Made by a program: the position numbers and the translations under genes
Origin: CAVONV01 sp963697355
GTDB lineage: Bacteria > Acidobacteriota > Vicinamibacteria > Marinacidobacterales > DATDRI01
Reading direction: 5' to 3'
DNA length: 64,000 bases
Assembly: GCA_963697355.1 (NCBI GenBank)
Contig: CAVONV010000022.1
Location: 434,001-498,000, forward strand
The notes under the pieces: generated by a model
What the model saw: the letters and a program-made list of their open reading frames with translations, nothing else
Told to the model about the DNA's origin: nothing
Databases searched by the model: none
In this document: positions 52,028 to 60,774 of the stretch, in pieces
Layout of the letters: each line of letters opens with the position of its first letter
Position numbering within the stretch: the first letter of the stretch is position 1

Positions 52028-53140
52028 ATGAAGCTCGAGCCTTTCGAAATGGAACGGATGCAATCCACATGGGAAAACGTCGTCGAATATGACATGAGCG
52101 AGAGCGGGGTTCAGCCTGTAACCTTGAGAGAGCTCACGGAGATGGGCTTCGACCTCGAAGGGGCAATGGACACGCCTCTCGGGTACAGCCAATCGAATGG
52201 AACGCCGGAGCTCCGCAAGCTGCTGAGTCAACATTACCCAGGTGCATCTTCTAATCACATCGAAGTGACCAACGGAACATCGGAGGCAAACTACGTTGTT
52301 GCACTGAGCCTGCTGCAACCGGGTGACGAGTTCGCCTTGCAGGTCCCCAATTACATGCAGATGTGGGGGATTCCCCGAAGCACCGGTGCGACAGTCAATC
52401 GTTTCCACCTGCAGTTGGATCGAAACTGGGAAGTCGATTGGGAGGAGTTCGAAGCGGCGGTCAACGAGAAGACGCGCCTCGTCTACATATCGAACCCCAA
52501 CAACCCTAGTGGATCCGTCCTGTCCGAAGAGGCGATGAAACGCATTGTCGCGCGTTGTGACGAAGTAGGGGCCTATTTGCTGGCCGACGAGGTCTACCAG
52601 GGTGCCGAAATCGACCGTGAGTTGACGCCGAGCTTTTGGGGTATGAGCGAGCGTGTCATCGTGACGAGCGGTTTGTCGAAAGCCTACGGAATCCCCGGCG
52701 TCAGGATTGGATGGATCATAGGGCCGGTGGAGATCGTGAGTGAATGTTGGACGCAGCACGACTATTTGACCATTGGACCCAACAAACTTTCCGACGCCAT
52801 CGCTAAGGTCGCTGTCGAAAACCGCGAAAAGCTCTATGGGAGGACGAGACAGATATTGCGTCAGAATCTGTCGATTTTTCGAGAGTTCGTAGCAGAGTTC
52901 AAAGGTTTCCTGGCGTTTCGAGAGCCTGTGGCCGGAGCCATTTGTTTGACCCGTTACGACCACGACATTCCGAGCTTGAAGTTGGCAGAAAGAATCCGTA
53001 CTCAGCAAAGCACACTCGTGGTTCCAGGAATTCACGTCGGTCTGGAAGGGCACCTTAGAATCTGGATGGGAGGCAAGCCCGATTTCTTGAAGGAAGGCCT
53101 CCGCAGGATTGGAACAGAGCTGAAAGCCCTTTCTGCTTGA
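52028..53140 (+). CDS. Class I/II PLP-dependent aminotransferase
   Basis: A 370-residue fold-type I enzyme. Conserved points are TNGTSEANYVVALSLLQPGDE, the Asn in SNPNNPSGSVLS, the Asp-Tyr pair in LLADEVYQGAE and the PLP Lys in TSGLSKAYGIPGVRIGW. The first 47 codons of the longer open frame lack conservation, so ATG 52028 after AGGAGGTCGA is chosen. It resembles capreomycidine-synthase-like or aspartate-type enzymes; the substrate is not clear. It converges with hypB. Confidence 0.88.
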   Translation: MKLEPFEMERMQSTWENVVEYDMSESGVQPVTLRELTEMGFDLEGAMDTPLGYSQSNGTPELRKLLSQHYPGASSNHIEVTNGTSEANYVVALSLLQPGDEFALQVPNYMQMWGIPRSTGATVNRFHLQLDRNWEVDWEEFEAAVNEKTRLVYISNPNNPSGSVLSEEAMKRIVARCDEVGAYLLADEVYQGAEIDRELTPSFWGMSERVIVTSGLSKAYGIPGVRIGWIIGPVEIVSECWTQHDYLTIGPNKLSDAIAKVAVENREKLYGRTRQILRQNLSIFREFVAEFKGFLAFREPVAGAICLTRYDHDIPSLKLAERIRTQQSTLVVPGIHVGLEGHLRIWMGGKPDFLKEGLRRIGTELKALSA

Positions 53141-53170
53141 CGACCTGATTTCTTCGGTCGAACTGGAAGG

Positions 53171-53831
53171 CTAGCCTCGTCTCGTTCGGACCCGACCCTT
53201 CAACCATTCGCACCACTCCGCTATGCCGGAGCTCGTGGTGCAAGAGGTCTCGAATATCTCCAGCTTGGGATTGATGTCGAGGGCGTTACGCTTGATGACA
53301 TCGGGACGGCAGTTCACGTACGGTATCAGGTCTATCTTGTTGATGATCAAGACAGAGGCATTCCTGAACATGGCAGGATACTTCTTGGGCTTGTCGTCAC
53401 CCTCGGTTGTCGACAGAATGACGACTTTTTCGTCTTCGCCCAAATCGTAGTTTGCGGGACAGACGAGGTTTCCCACATTTCTCGATGATCAGAAGCTCCA
53501 CGCCGGAGAGTTCCATTTCGGAGAGGGCATCTCCCACGAGGCGGGCCTCCAAGTGGCAACCGCCATGAGTCACGATTTGTGCCACGGGAACCTTGTAGCG
53601 AGCAACCCGCTGCGCATCGTAGTCCGTTTGCACGTCGCCCTCGATCACCGCAATCTGCAGGGAACCGTCGAGCGTCTCCAATGTGCGTTCCAAGATGCTC
53701 GTTTTGCCTGAGCCTGGTGAGCTCACCATATTCAGACCGTAGATGCTGTGACGAGATAAGAGCTCACGGTTCTTTTGTGCCAGCTCATCGTTTTTCTCCA
53801 GGACGCGTCGTTCGATTTTGATGATGCTCAT
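53171..53831 (-). pseudogene. hypB: Hydrogenase nickel-incorporation GTPase HypB, one frameshift
   Basis: The joined frames give about 220 residues, normal for HypB. The first frame has GLNMVSSPGSGKTSILERTL (P-loop), VIEGDVQTDYDA and THGGCHLEARLVGDAL. One extra base in AAA (plus 53478-53480) shifts GVELLIIEN into a wrong end. The restored frame continues VGNLVCPANYDLGEDEKVVILSTTEGDDKPKKYP and INKIDLIPYV. The N-terminal Cys/His nickel tail is absent, as in many HypB. It follows hypA by 10 bp. No hydrogenase or urease structural gene is in the window. Confidence 0.88.
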
Positions 53832-53841
53832 GGTTGCCGTC

Positions 53842-54192
53842 CTATTCGTCTTCCAGTGCAACCTCGACCACTTCGAGCTCGGTTCCCGTAATGAACTGCA
53901 AATCTTTGCTCCCGCAACACGGACAGACATAGGCAGAACTGTCGTCTTTCGAAAACGTCTTTTCACACGAGAGACATCGAGCCTCAACGGGAACATCTTC
54001 GATGTCCAATTGAGCACCACGTAGCGGTGTGTCGCCCACGATAGAGCTGAAGCAGAAATCCAACAATCTCGGCAGGATCCCCGAGAGAAGGCCCACTCGA
54101 ACCTTGACGGACCGAACGGCTCCGTTCGACTCATCGGGTAGGTGCTGCAAGACGATATCTACGATGTTCTGCGCGATCGAAAGCTCGTGCAT
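53842..54192 (-). CDS. hypA: Hydrogenase maturation nickel chaperone HypA
   Basis: A 116-residue protein starting with the nickel site MHELSIAQ and carrying the zinc site as CLSC...CPCC (CLSCEKTFSKDDSSAYVCPCCGS). It hands nickel to hydrogenase large subunits together with HypB, which follows 10 bp downstream. Length and motifs are normal. Confidence 0.93.
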   Translation of the reverse strand: MHELSIAQNIVDIVLQHLPDESNGAVRSVKVRVGLLSGILPRLLDFCFSSIVGDTPLRGAQLDIEDVPVEARCLSCEKTFSKDDSSAYVCPCCGSKDLQFITGTELEVVEVALEDE

Positions 54193-54286
54193 ATCCTTAT
54201 TGCCGGGGAGGGCACGGTCCCAATCTCCAAAGCCCGCCCTTGACGCTACCTTCTTATTCTCGATTTCTTGATTTCCTACATTCGAT

Positions 54287-55741
54287 TCACAGATTAAAAC
54301 AAACCACTCTCGTTTCCGTCATTTCTTGGAGGGCGAAACGGATACCCTCGCGGCCGATGCCGCTGAGCTTCGTGCCCCCGAAGGGCATGACATCGAGGCG
54401 GTAGTCGGTCGAGTCGTTGACGATAACCCCTCCGACATCGAGTCCGCGGATCCTTTGTAAGCGGCGCGGATACCTCAGTGAATATCGCGGCGTGAAGACC
54501 GTAGTCGACTCGGTTGGCCTGGGCTATGGCCTCGTCGAGTGACGAAACCCGATACAAAGAGACCACCGGACCATAGACCTCATCGGTATCCAGCCGAGCC
54601 CCCTCGGGCACCTGCTCGAGCACCGTCGGCGCGTAAAGTGCCTCGTTTCTTTGTCCACCGACCAGCAGCTTCGCGCCCTTTTCGATGGCCTCATTGACCC
54701 AACTCTCGACGCGAAAGGCTTGTCCTTTGTTGATCATTGCGCAAACGTCGGTCTTCTCGTCGAGGGATGACCCTGCAACGAGGTTTGAAACCTGCTCTAC
54801 GAACCGATCTCGAAAAGTCTCGTAGCGATCTTCGTGAACGAATACTCGCTGTACACCGAGACAATTCTGCCCGGCCTGAGCGAACCCACCGTCCGTGATC
54901 GCTGGCACCGCACGGTCGATATCGGCGTCGACATGAACAATCACGGGAGAGTTGGAACCAAGCTCCATGGAGAGTTTCTTGATGCCGGCGATGCGAGTGA
55001 TACGATCGCCCGTCTTACGCCTCCGGTGAAGCTCAACAGGCGCACATCCGGCATGCTGGCCAGCGTTTCTCCTACCTCCAGGCCGGGGCCGGTAACGACG
55101 CTCAATCGGCCTAGTGGGAGCCCAGCCTCTAGAAGGTCCCGGGCCAAGGCGAGGCGCCAAAAGGGAGTAGCGCTCCCCGGTTTGAGTACCACGGCGTTGC
55201 CCGCGGCAATGGCCGGAGCGATCTTGTGTGCGGCCACGGCCAGTGGGTCGTTGAATGGAGTAATGGCGCCGATGACGCCGACGGGGAATCGGAAGTAGTA
55301 GCCTTCGCGGTTCTCGGCGCCTGCGCGGCTCTCGAAAGGCAGTGTTTCACCGCTCATGCGACGGCCTTCCTCGGCCGCCAAACGTAGAATTTGGACCACA
55401 CGAGGGGGCTCGCGCCGTGCTTCGGTAATCGTCTTGCTGCCCTCGAACGCTATCGTCCAGGCATATTCGTCCACATGTGACTCGACTCGATCGGCGGCAG
55501 CCATGAGGACGTCATATCGCGCATGCATCGGGAACTCGTCTTTCAACGATGTTCTTGCCCTCACAACGGCAATCTTGACGTCCTCTTCCGTCCCAGAGGG
55601 TACCGTGCCCACGAGGCGGTCATCGAAGGGATTGCGGACTTCGATCTGTTTGTCGCGCGTCACCCACTCGCCGGCGAGGTACATGGGTGCGTTCTCACGT
55701 GCTTCTGCAAGAGTGTTTTTCGACGGGATGGCTTCGACCAT
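54287..55741 (-). pseudogene. NAD(P)-dependent aldehyde dehydrogenase, at least three frameshifts
   Basis: The frames rebuild a 480-residue ALDH: GVIGAITPFNDPLAVAAHKIAPAIAAGNAVVLKPG, the cofactor Glu in SMELGSNSPVIV, the catalytic Cys in GGFAQAGQNCLGVQRVFV and the end PFGGTKLSGIGREGIRFALQEMTE. Indels fall near 55015 (one base lost in SFTGGVKTGDR) and in two places around 54450-54480. The type resembles the lactaldehyde/phosphonoacetaldehyde dehydrogenase subgroup. It lies 94 bp upstream of hypA on the same strand. Confidence 0.83.
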
Positions 55742-55972
55742 GATGGCGTCCTCCGTATGGGTACTGCAACAACAGTTAGTAGAACATCAGGAATTGAGCA
55801 CGACATACCAGACCCACCGCGTTAGGTCCCGGTTCTCCGCGGCCGGAGACCCGATGCGATCCGATTGTATCAGGAGAAGCGTTGGTCGAATAGTGCGCGG
55901 GATGGAAGGTGAAATTCGAGAGATCGACACTGGGAGACTCGAAAATCCACGTCTCCCAGTGTTTGTTCGGAT

Positions 55973-56578
55973 TTACTTTTCGGCGTACTTGACGCTGCAA
56001 CCGTAGGGTTTGGTTTCTGGCGTGGTCACCGGGGTGCCGGCGAGAACATCAGTCAAGGCGGTTTTTACATAGTTGTTCGGTTTTTCCGACTCGCCCTTGG
56101 GATCGTCGTCTATCGCACCGGCGTAGACTAGCTTGCCATCTTTGTCGATGATGAATATGTGCGGGGTGGTCTTCGCATCGTACATTTTGCCGACTTCACC
56201 CGTGGGATCGGAGAGTATCGGGTAGGGAAGACTGTTCTCCTCCTTGAATGTCTTGTTGTCGGCGCTGGTGGCATAGTGCGTCGTATTGATGGTTAGCCAA
56301 ATCACGCCTTGGTTCTTGAACTTGTTGGCCAACTTGGTAAAAGTCTCCGCCTCGTAGTGGCGTTTGACGAAGGGGCAATCATAGTTGAACCACTCCAGGA
56401 CGACGACCTTACCGGCGTAATCCGACAAGCTCACCTTGGTACCGTCTTGGTCTTCGAGCGTGAAATCCGGAGCGGGCGAGCCCACTGATGCCGTCACATC
56501 GCGGGCCGGTGAGGCGGCGAAGGCGACGGTGGTTGCGAGAGCGAGCATGGCTAACGTAAGAATTGCATTTCGATTCAT
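55973..56578 (-). CDS. Thioredoxin-like/peroxiredoxin-like secreted protein (PRX_like1 type)
   Basis: A 201-residue exported redox protein with a signal peptide (1-21). The AhpC/TSA core is APDFTLEDQDGTKVSLSDYAGKVVVLEWFNYDCPFVKRHY, with one Cys at the active helix, cis-Pro in KTTPHIFIIDKDG, and the family's C-terminal YGCSVKY. The usual CxxC is absent; the second Cys at the C-terminus may be resolving. It is 43 bp downstream of the DsbD-alpha gene on the same strand. Confidence 0.85.
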   Translation of the reverse strand: MNRNAILTLAMLALATTVAFAASPARDVTASVGSPAPDFTLEDQDGTKVSLSDYAGKVVVLEWFNYDCPFVKRHYEAETFTKLANKFKNQGVIWLTINTTHYATSADNKTFKEENSLPYPILSDPTGEVGKMYDAKTTPHIFIIDKDGKLVYAGAIDDDPKGESEKPNNYVKTALTDVLAGTPVTTPETKPYGCSVKYAEK

Positions 56579-56621
56579 GTCCTATTCCTCCTTCGGGAGT
56601 TTAGTGTTCTCCTGTCTGAAA

Positions 56622-57479
56622 CTACTTTCTACCTTTGAGTGGAACCGCCACTCTTATTGCCCTTTGGGCTCCATCCGATTCCTTGTAGGTAACGACGACG
56701 GGAAGGTCGTTGGAAGAAAGCTCGTGGCCCTTGAGGAGCGAGACTTCGAAACGAATGTCGGCTCGGGATCCTTCCACTTCAACCTTCGCATCCGACACAC
56801 GAAGCGAGCGGTCCGAATAGGGAAACCACTTCACTCGCTCCGCGGCGCTTTTGAATTTCAAGGTCATGGTGAACTCACCGTGAGAGCCGTCTAATGGCAG
56901 TTCACCCGCCGTCGAGGCATCGACGTTGGCCGCAAAAGCTTCGATCGGAAGACTTTTTTCCCATCCTTTGAAGAGCGCCGTATTGTCCGGCTCCGGTGAA
57001 TCCGATACTGGAAGGTTCCACTCTATATCGGCTTTTCCCGGGACGCAGACGTCCTTGCAGCTCAGCCATCGGATTTTTGCACGGATGGGGATGTTGGTTA
57101 CGCCCGTAAGGTCCCCAGACACAATCACTTTGGCTGCTAGGAGAACCGAGTGCTCATACCCATAGCCGAGAATATCCCCGGGTTGCATGAAGCGCGTCGG
57201 TGCGGGCCACAAAATGGGTCCAGCTTCCATCCCCTCGGGCAGTTCAAAATTGACGGAGGTCGCCAAGCCCGAATCTCCTGGATTGTGCCAGTAAATGTGC
57301 CATTCCGGTTTCATTTCAAACAAGACACCCAACGTGAACGTCTGACCCTGTTTTGCAGCGGTCACATCGGATACGACGTGGGCCGTGACCTGGTCTCCTT
57401 GAAGCTGGAGCGCTGAGGCCGGGGCTGTCCCCAAGATCAGTAGAATTGCTGTGGTAAATGTGTCTCTAAGATAGTGCAT
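56622..57479 (-). CDS. Stand-alone DsbD N-terminal (alpha) domain protein
   Basis: A 285-residue exported protein with a signal peptide (1-23, ending ASALQ). The DsbD-alpha pattern is clear: EWHIYWHNPGDSGLATSVNFELPEGMEAGPILWPAP, YGYEHSVLLAAKV and the Cys pair in IRWLSCKDVCVPGKADI. The membrane beta and thioredoxin gamma domains of DsbD are missing. The downstream thioredoxin-like gene may be its redox partner. The gap 57480-57699 behind it shows no gene. Confidence 0.87.
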   Translation of the reverse strand: MHYLRDTFTTAILLILGTAPASALQLQGDQVTAHVVSDVTAAKQGQTFTLGVLFEMKPEWHIYWHNPGDSGLATSVNFELPEGMEAGPILWPAPTRFMQPGDILGYGYEHSVLLAAKVIVSGDLTGVTNIPIRAKIRWLSCKDVCVPGKADIEWNLPVSDSPEPDNTALFKGWEKSLPIEAFAANVDASTAGELPLDGSHGEFTMTLKFKSAAERVKWFPYSDRSLRVSDAKVEVEGSRADIRFEVSLLKGHELSSNDLPVVVTYKESDGAQRAIRVAVPLKGRK

Positions 57480-57699
57480 TTTTACTATTTAAGACCTCCA
57501 GTGTCGGCCTGTCAAATCATTTGTTCAAGCATTTTGGTTGGTTTGCCGGCAAGGTGATGACCTCGCTTCAATACGTTGCACATCAACACTTTACAGCCTC
57601 AGGTTATCTAGGAGTCCCGAAGGGGGATTCTCTCTAAATCGGATAGGTCCGAAAAGGGTCCTTTCCGTCCAGGTTGAAAGCGAATCTTAAACATGGCCG

Positions 57700-58608
57700 C
57701 TAGCGACGAACACCATCGCGTTCCTCATCCATAGAGATTTCTTGTTGTTGAAGATCTCGCCAAAGCCTATCGGCCTTGCTGAGGTGTTCTCGGCTCCAGA
57801 CTTGGTAGCTTCCCAAAATCACAAAGGGAAGAAGCACTCCAAGAACCCAAAGCTTGGCCGAGGAGCGGATTCTTTCATCCTTTTCCCACCGAAAGAGTTG
57901 CGAGGAGACAAAAGTGGCTAGGATGGTTGTCGCAGCCAGAGCCAACACCGAGGACCAGTTTTCCCAAAGTGTTTCTCCTCGATAGAAGATCCCCTGGAAG
58001 CCTGTGACGAGATACGAAGCTGGGAGGAACTGAGCGACGACGCGAGCCCACTCGGGAAGCGAGCTGATGGGGAATGTCGCTCCACTCAAGAACAACATGG
58101 GCATATATAGAAGTTGGACCAAGATGTTGCTTTCCTGCATCGAATTGGCCACCGATGCCACGATGAGTCCTATGGAGCGGAAACAAACGACACCGACGGA
58201 AACAAGGACGAACAACGACAACCAGCGTTCCGGCATGGGCATCCCATAGGCGAAATGAGCCATCCCCATGACGATGACCACCGTTGGGATGAAAACGACC
58301 CAACCAGTAATCATGGATGCGACCAAAAGGGGAGTGGGGGAGACCGGAGTCACCTTGAAACGTCGTAGTATGTTGGCTTCCCGCTCTTGAGTTGCGCGCA
58401 CGCCAGCCCCGAAGAGTCCGTTGCCCAATATTCCGAGAATGAACACCATGCCGACGACGTAAGCGATTCCACCGCCGAGTGCTTCACCCATGAACTGAGC
58501 AAAAACGAGGAAGAAGATAACGGGAAAAAGATAGTTGAAGAAGAGAACCGACCGGTTCCGCAGTGCGAGTCGGAGGTCGATCACGATGAGCGCAGCATAC
58601 GACCTCAA
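57700..58608 (-). CDS. ABC-2 type transporter permease
   Basis: A 302-residue membrane protein with about six hydrophobic segments (NYLFPVIFFLVFAQFMGEALGG through ATTILATFVSSQLFRWEKDERI) and the ABC-2 hallmark MLFLSGATFPISSLPEWARVVAQFLPASYLVTGF. Its start overlaps the ATPase stop by 4 bp, so both form one exporter of drug or lipid type. The substrate is unknown. Confidence 0.9.
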   Translation of the reverse strand: MRSYAALIVIDLRLALRNRSVLFFNYLFPVIFFLVFAQFMGEALGGGIAYVVGMVFILGILGNGLFGAGVRATQEREANILRRFKVTPVSPTPLLVASMITGWVVFIPTVVIVMGMAHFAYGMPMPERWLSLFVLVSVGVVCFRSIGLIVASVANSMQESNILVQLLYMPMLFLSGATFPISSLPEWARVVAQFLPASYLVTGFQGIFYRGETLWENWSSVLALAATTILATFVSSQLFRWEKDERIRSSAKLWVLGVLLPFVILGSYQVWSREHLSKADRLWRDLQQQEISMDEERDGVRR

Positions 58609-59530
58609 TCCCTTAGCCTCCTTCCCGTCATTTCAATGTAAACATCCTCAAGGGAGGGGCGCTTGAGGTGAACGTCGGACAACTCGACGCTCTTGTTTTC
58701 GAGCCACTTGACGAGGTCCACAAGAGTTCGTGCGGGTTTCGCCGAGTGAACGACCAGGGACAGACGGTCTGGGCCGAAGTGATACTTCTCGGCGCCCTCC
58801 CAAGTGGCTTCTTCATCCGGCATAGGGTGTTCGCTACGGATCTCGATGATCGATTGCCCGACGGTCTGCTTACGTAGCTCTTCCGGGGTTCCGATGGCGA
58901 TGATCCGTACCTCGTCGATGATGGCGACCCGGTCGCAGAGTTTTTCCGCCTCTTCTATGTAGTGTGTCGTGAGCAAGATGGTCCGTTCCTCCTCGCGAAG
59001 TGCTTGTACCAGACTGTGAATCTCGTGACGCGCCTGAGGATCGAGTCCGGTTGTGGGCTCATCTAGAAAGAGGACCTGGGGCATGTTGATGAGAGCAAGC
59101 GTCAAGGCCAAACGCTGCTTTTGCCCCCCGAAAGGTGTGAGTAAAAAGTGTTTCGTTTCTCCCAAAGTTGCAGCCGGCGAAGGAGCTCCTCCCCGTTCGT
59201 CGAATGGGAGTAGAGCTCGGAAAACAGCTTGACGGCTTCCTTGACTTTGATCTTGTCTGGAAGGTTCGTGGCTTGAAGACATACACCGATGCGATCCTTC
59301 AGCTCTTTGCTCTGAACCTCGGGATCGAATCCGAGTACGCTAACCTGTCCGTCCGTCCGTGGTCGGAGACCCTCCAGAATTTCCACCGTCGTCGTCTTTC
59401 CTGCACCGTTGGGACCCAGGAGCCCAAAAACCTCGCCCGCTCGTACGTCGAAGTCGACGCCCCGAACGGCTTCGAGCTCGCCGTAGCGCTTGAAAAGTCC
59501 ACGAACATGGATAGGATGTGTTTCCGCCAT
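58605..59530 (-). pseudogene. ABC-2 exporter ATP-binding protein, frameshift at a C6/G6 run
   Basis: The joined frames give a 310-residue ATPase. The first has Walker A GLLGPNGAGKTTTVEIL. The second has QKQRLALTLALINMPQVLFLDEPTTGLDPQARHEI and the C-terminal LKRPSLEDVYIEMTGRRLRD. The break falls inside the signature LSGGQKQR: the plus strand has six C at 59124-59129 where seven restore the frame. ATG 59530 or 59545 are possible starts. The intact partner permease suggests a read error or a very recent loss. Confidence 0.88.
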
Positions 59531-59637
59531 AGAACCTGTGATCATGACACATTAGTGAAAGCGATGCCAGACATGAAAGCATTAAAAGCGAGACCGACCA
59601 ACAGCGTCCGGACCGACAAGGACCGTTCCCGCTAGGG

Positions 59638-59643
59638 TATAAT
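59638..59643 (+). promoter_or_regulatory. -10 element of pheST
   Basis: A perfect TATAAT lies 57 bp before the pheS ATG. The -35 is weak: GACAAG with 17 bp or CCGACA with 19 bp spacing. No attenuator or T-box structure was recognised in the short leader. Confidence 0.45.
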
Positions 59644-59699
59644 GCAAAATTCGGTGAGTCGCTCCCGACCGCCGTCATTCTCGAGACAAAGATAACGCA

Positions 59700-60731
59700 A
59701 TGGAAACAGTAGAAACGATTGATCAGTCGGCGCGCAAGGACCTGGCTTCGGTAAAGGACGAGCCGACACTGGAAGCCTGGCGAATTACATACCTGGGACG
59801 CAAGGGACAGGTGACTTCACTCCTCCGTTCGTTGGGAGAACTGGCACCGGACGAACGAAAAAGGGCCGGAGCAGAGGCCAATCGATTGAAGTTGGAGCTC
59901 GATCAAGCCTTTGCCGAGAAAAAGGCTGAGTTGGAGCACGCCCGCATCGAGAAGACCGTGGAGGGCCAAATCGATGTCAGCCTGCCCGCGAGACCCCTTA
60001 CCGAAGGTCGCCTTCACCCGGTAACGCAGACCTTGCGAGAAATACTGAACGCTTTCGTTGCACAGGGTTTCTCGATTGTCGAAGGACCCGAAGTGGAGCT
60101 CGACTACTACAACTTCGAAGCGCTCCGTATTCCCAGGGACCACCCGGCGCGAGAGCTCATGGACACCTTCTATATCGACAAGAGTGACGCCTCGGATACG
60201 AAGTTGGTTCTTCGCACTCATACATCGCCGAATCAGGTCCGCTTCATGGAAAAGAATGACCCGCCCATTCGGATCGTGGTGCCCGGAAAGATTTACAGGA
60301 ACGAGGCCACCGACCCTACACACGAATGGATGATCACTCAAGTCGAGGTATTGGCGGTGGACCGGGGACTCACATTGGCCCATCTGAAGGGGACGCTCTT
60401 CGAGTTTGCAAAGCAGCTCTTTGGACAGGAAAGAAAGATCCGTTTTAGATGTGATTACTTTCCCTTTGTCGAGCCAGGTGTCGACATGGCTATCGATTGT
60501 TTCATTTGTAACGGGGAAGGGTGTCGCACCTGTAAGCATGAAGGGTGGATTGAGATCTTGGGGGCGGGTATGGTTCACCCCGAGATTCTCGAGAAGATGG
60601 GGTATGACCCCGATGTCTACACCGGTTTTGCCGCCGGTCTCGGTGTGGAGAGGGTCACTTTGCTTCGTCACGGCGTAGAAGACATCCGCCATTTCTATTC
60701 GAACGATTTGAGATTCTTGAGGCAATTCTAG
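59700..60731 (+). CDS. pheS: Phenylalanyl-tRNA synthetase alpha subunit
   Basis: A 343-residue class II synthetase subunit. The N-terminal coiled coil is followed by motif 2 (GKIYRNEATDPTHEWMITQVE) and motif 3 (GFAAGLGVERVTLLRHGVEDIR). A four-Cys insert (CFICNGEGCRTC) is a zinc-ribbon-like element seen in some PheS subgroups. It works as an alpha2-beta2 tetramer with PheT, encoded 43 bp downstream. The usual infC-rpmI-rplT neighbours are not upstream. Confidence 0.95.
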   Translation: METVETIDQSARKDLASVKDEPTLEAWRITYLGRKGQVTSLLRSLGELAPDERKRAGAEANRLKLELDQAFAEKKAELEHARIEKTVEGQIDVSLPARPLTEGRLHPVTQTLREILNAFVAQGFSIVEGPEVELDYYNFEALRIPRDHPARELMDTFYIDKSDASDTKLVLRTHTSPNQVRFMEKNDPPIRIVVPGKIYRNEATDPTHEWMITQVEVLAVDRGLTLAHLKGTLFEFAKQLFGQERKIRFRCDYFPFVEPGVDMAIDCFICNGEGCRTCKHEGWIEILGAGMVHPEILEKMGYDPDVYTGFAAGLGVERVTLLRHGVEDIRHFYSNDLRFLRQF

Positions 60732-60774
60732 TGAGAGCTCGAACGCTCAGAAACCACACTCTAGGGAAGAGATC

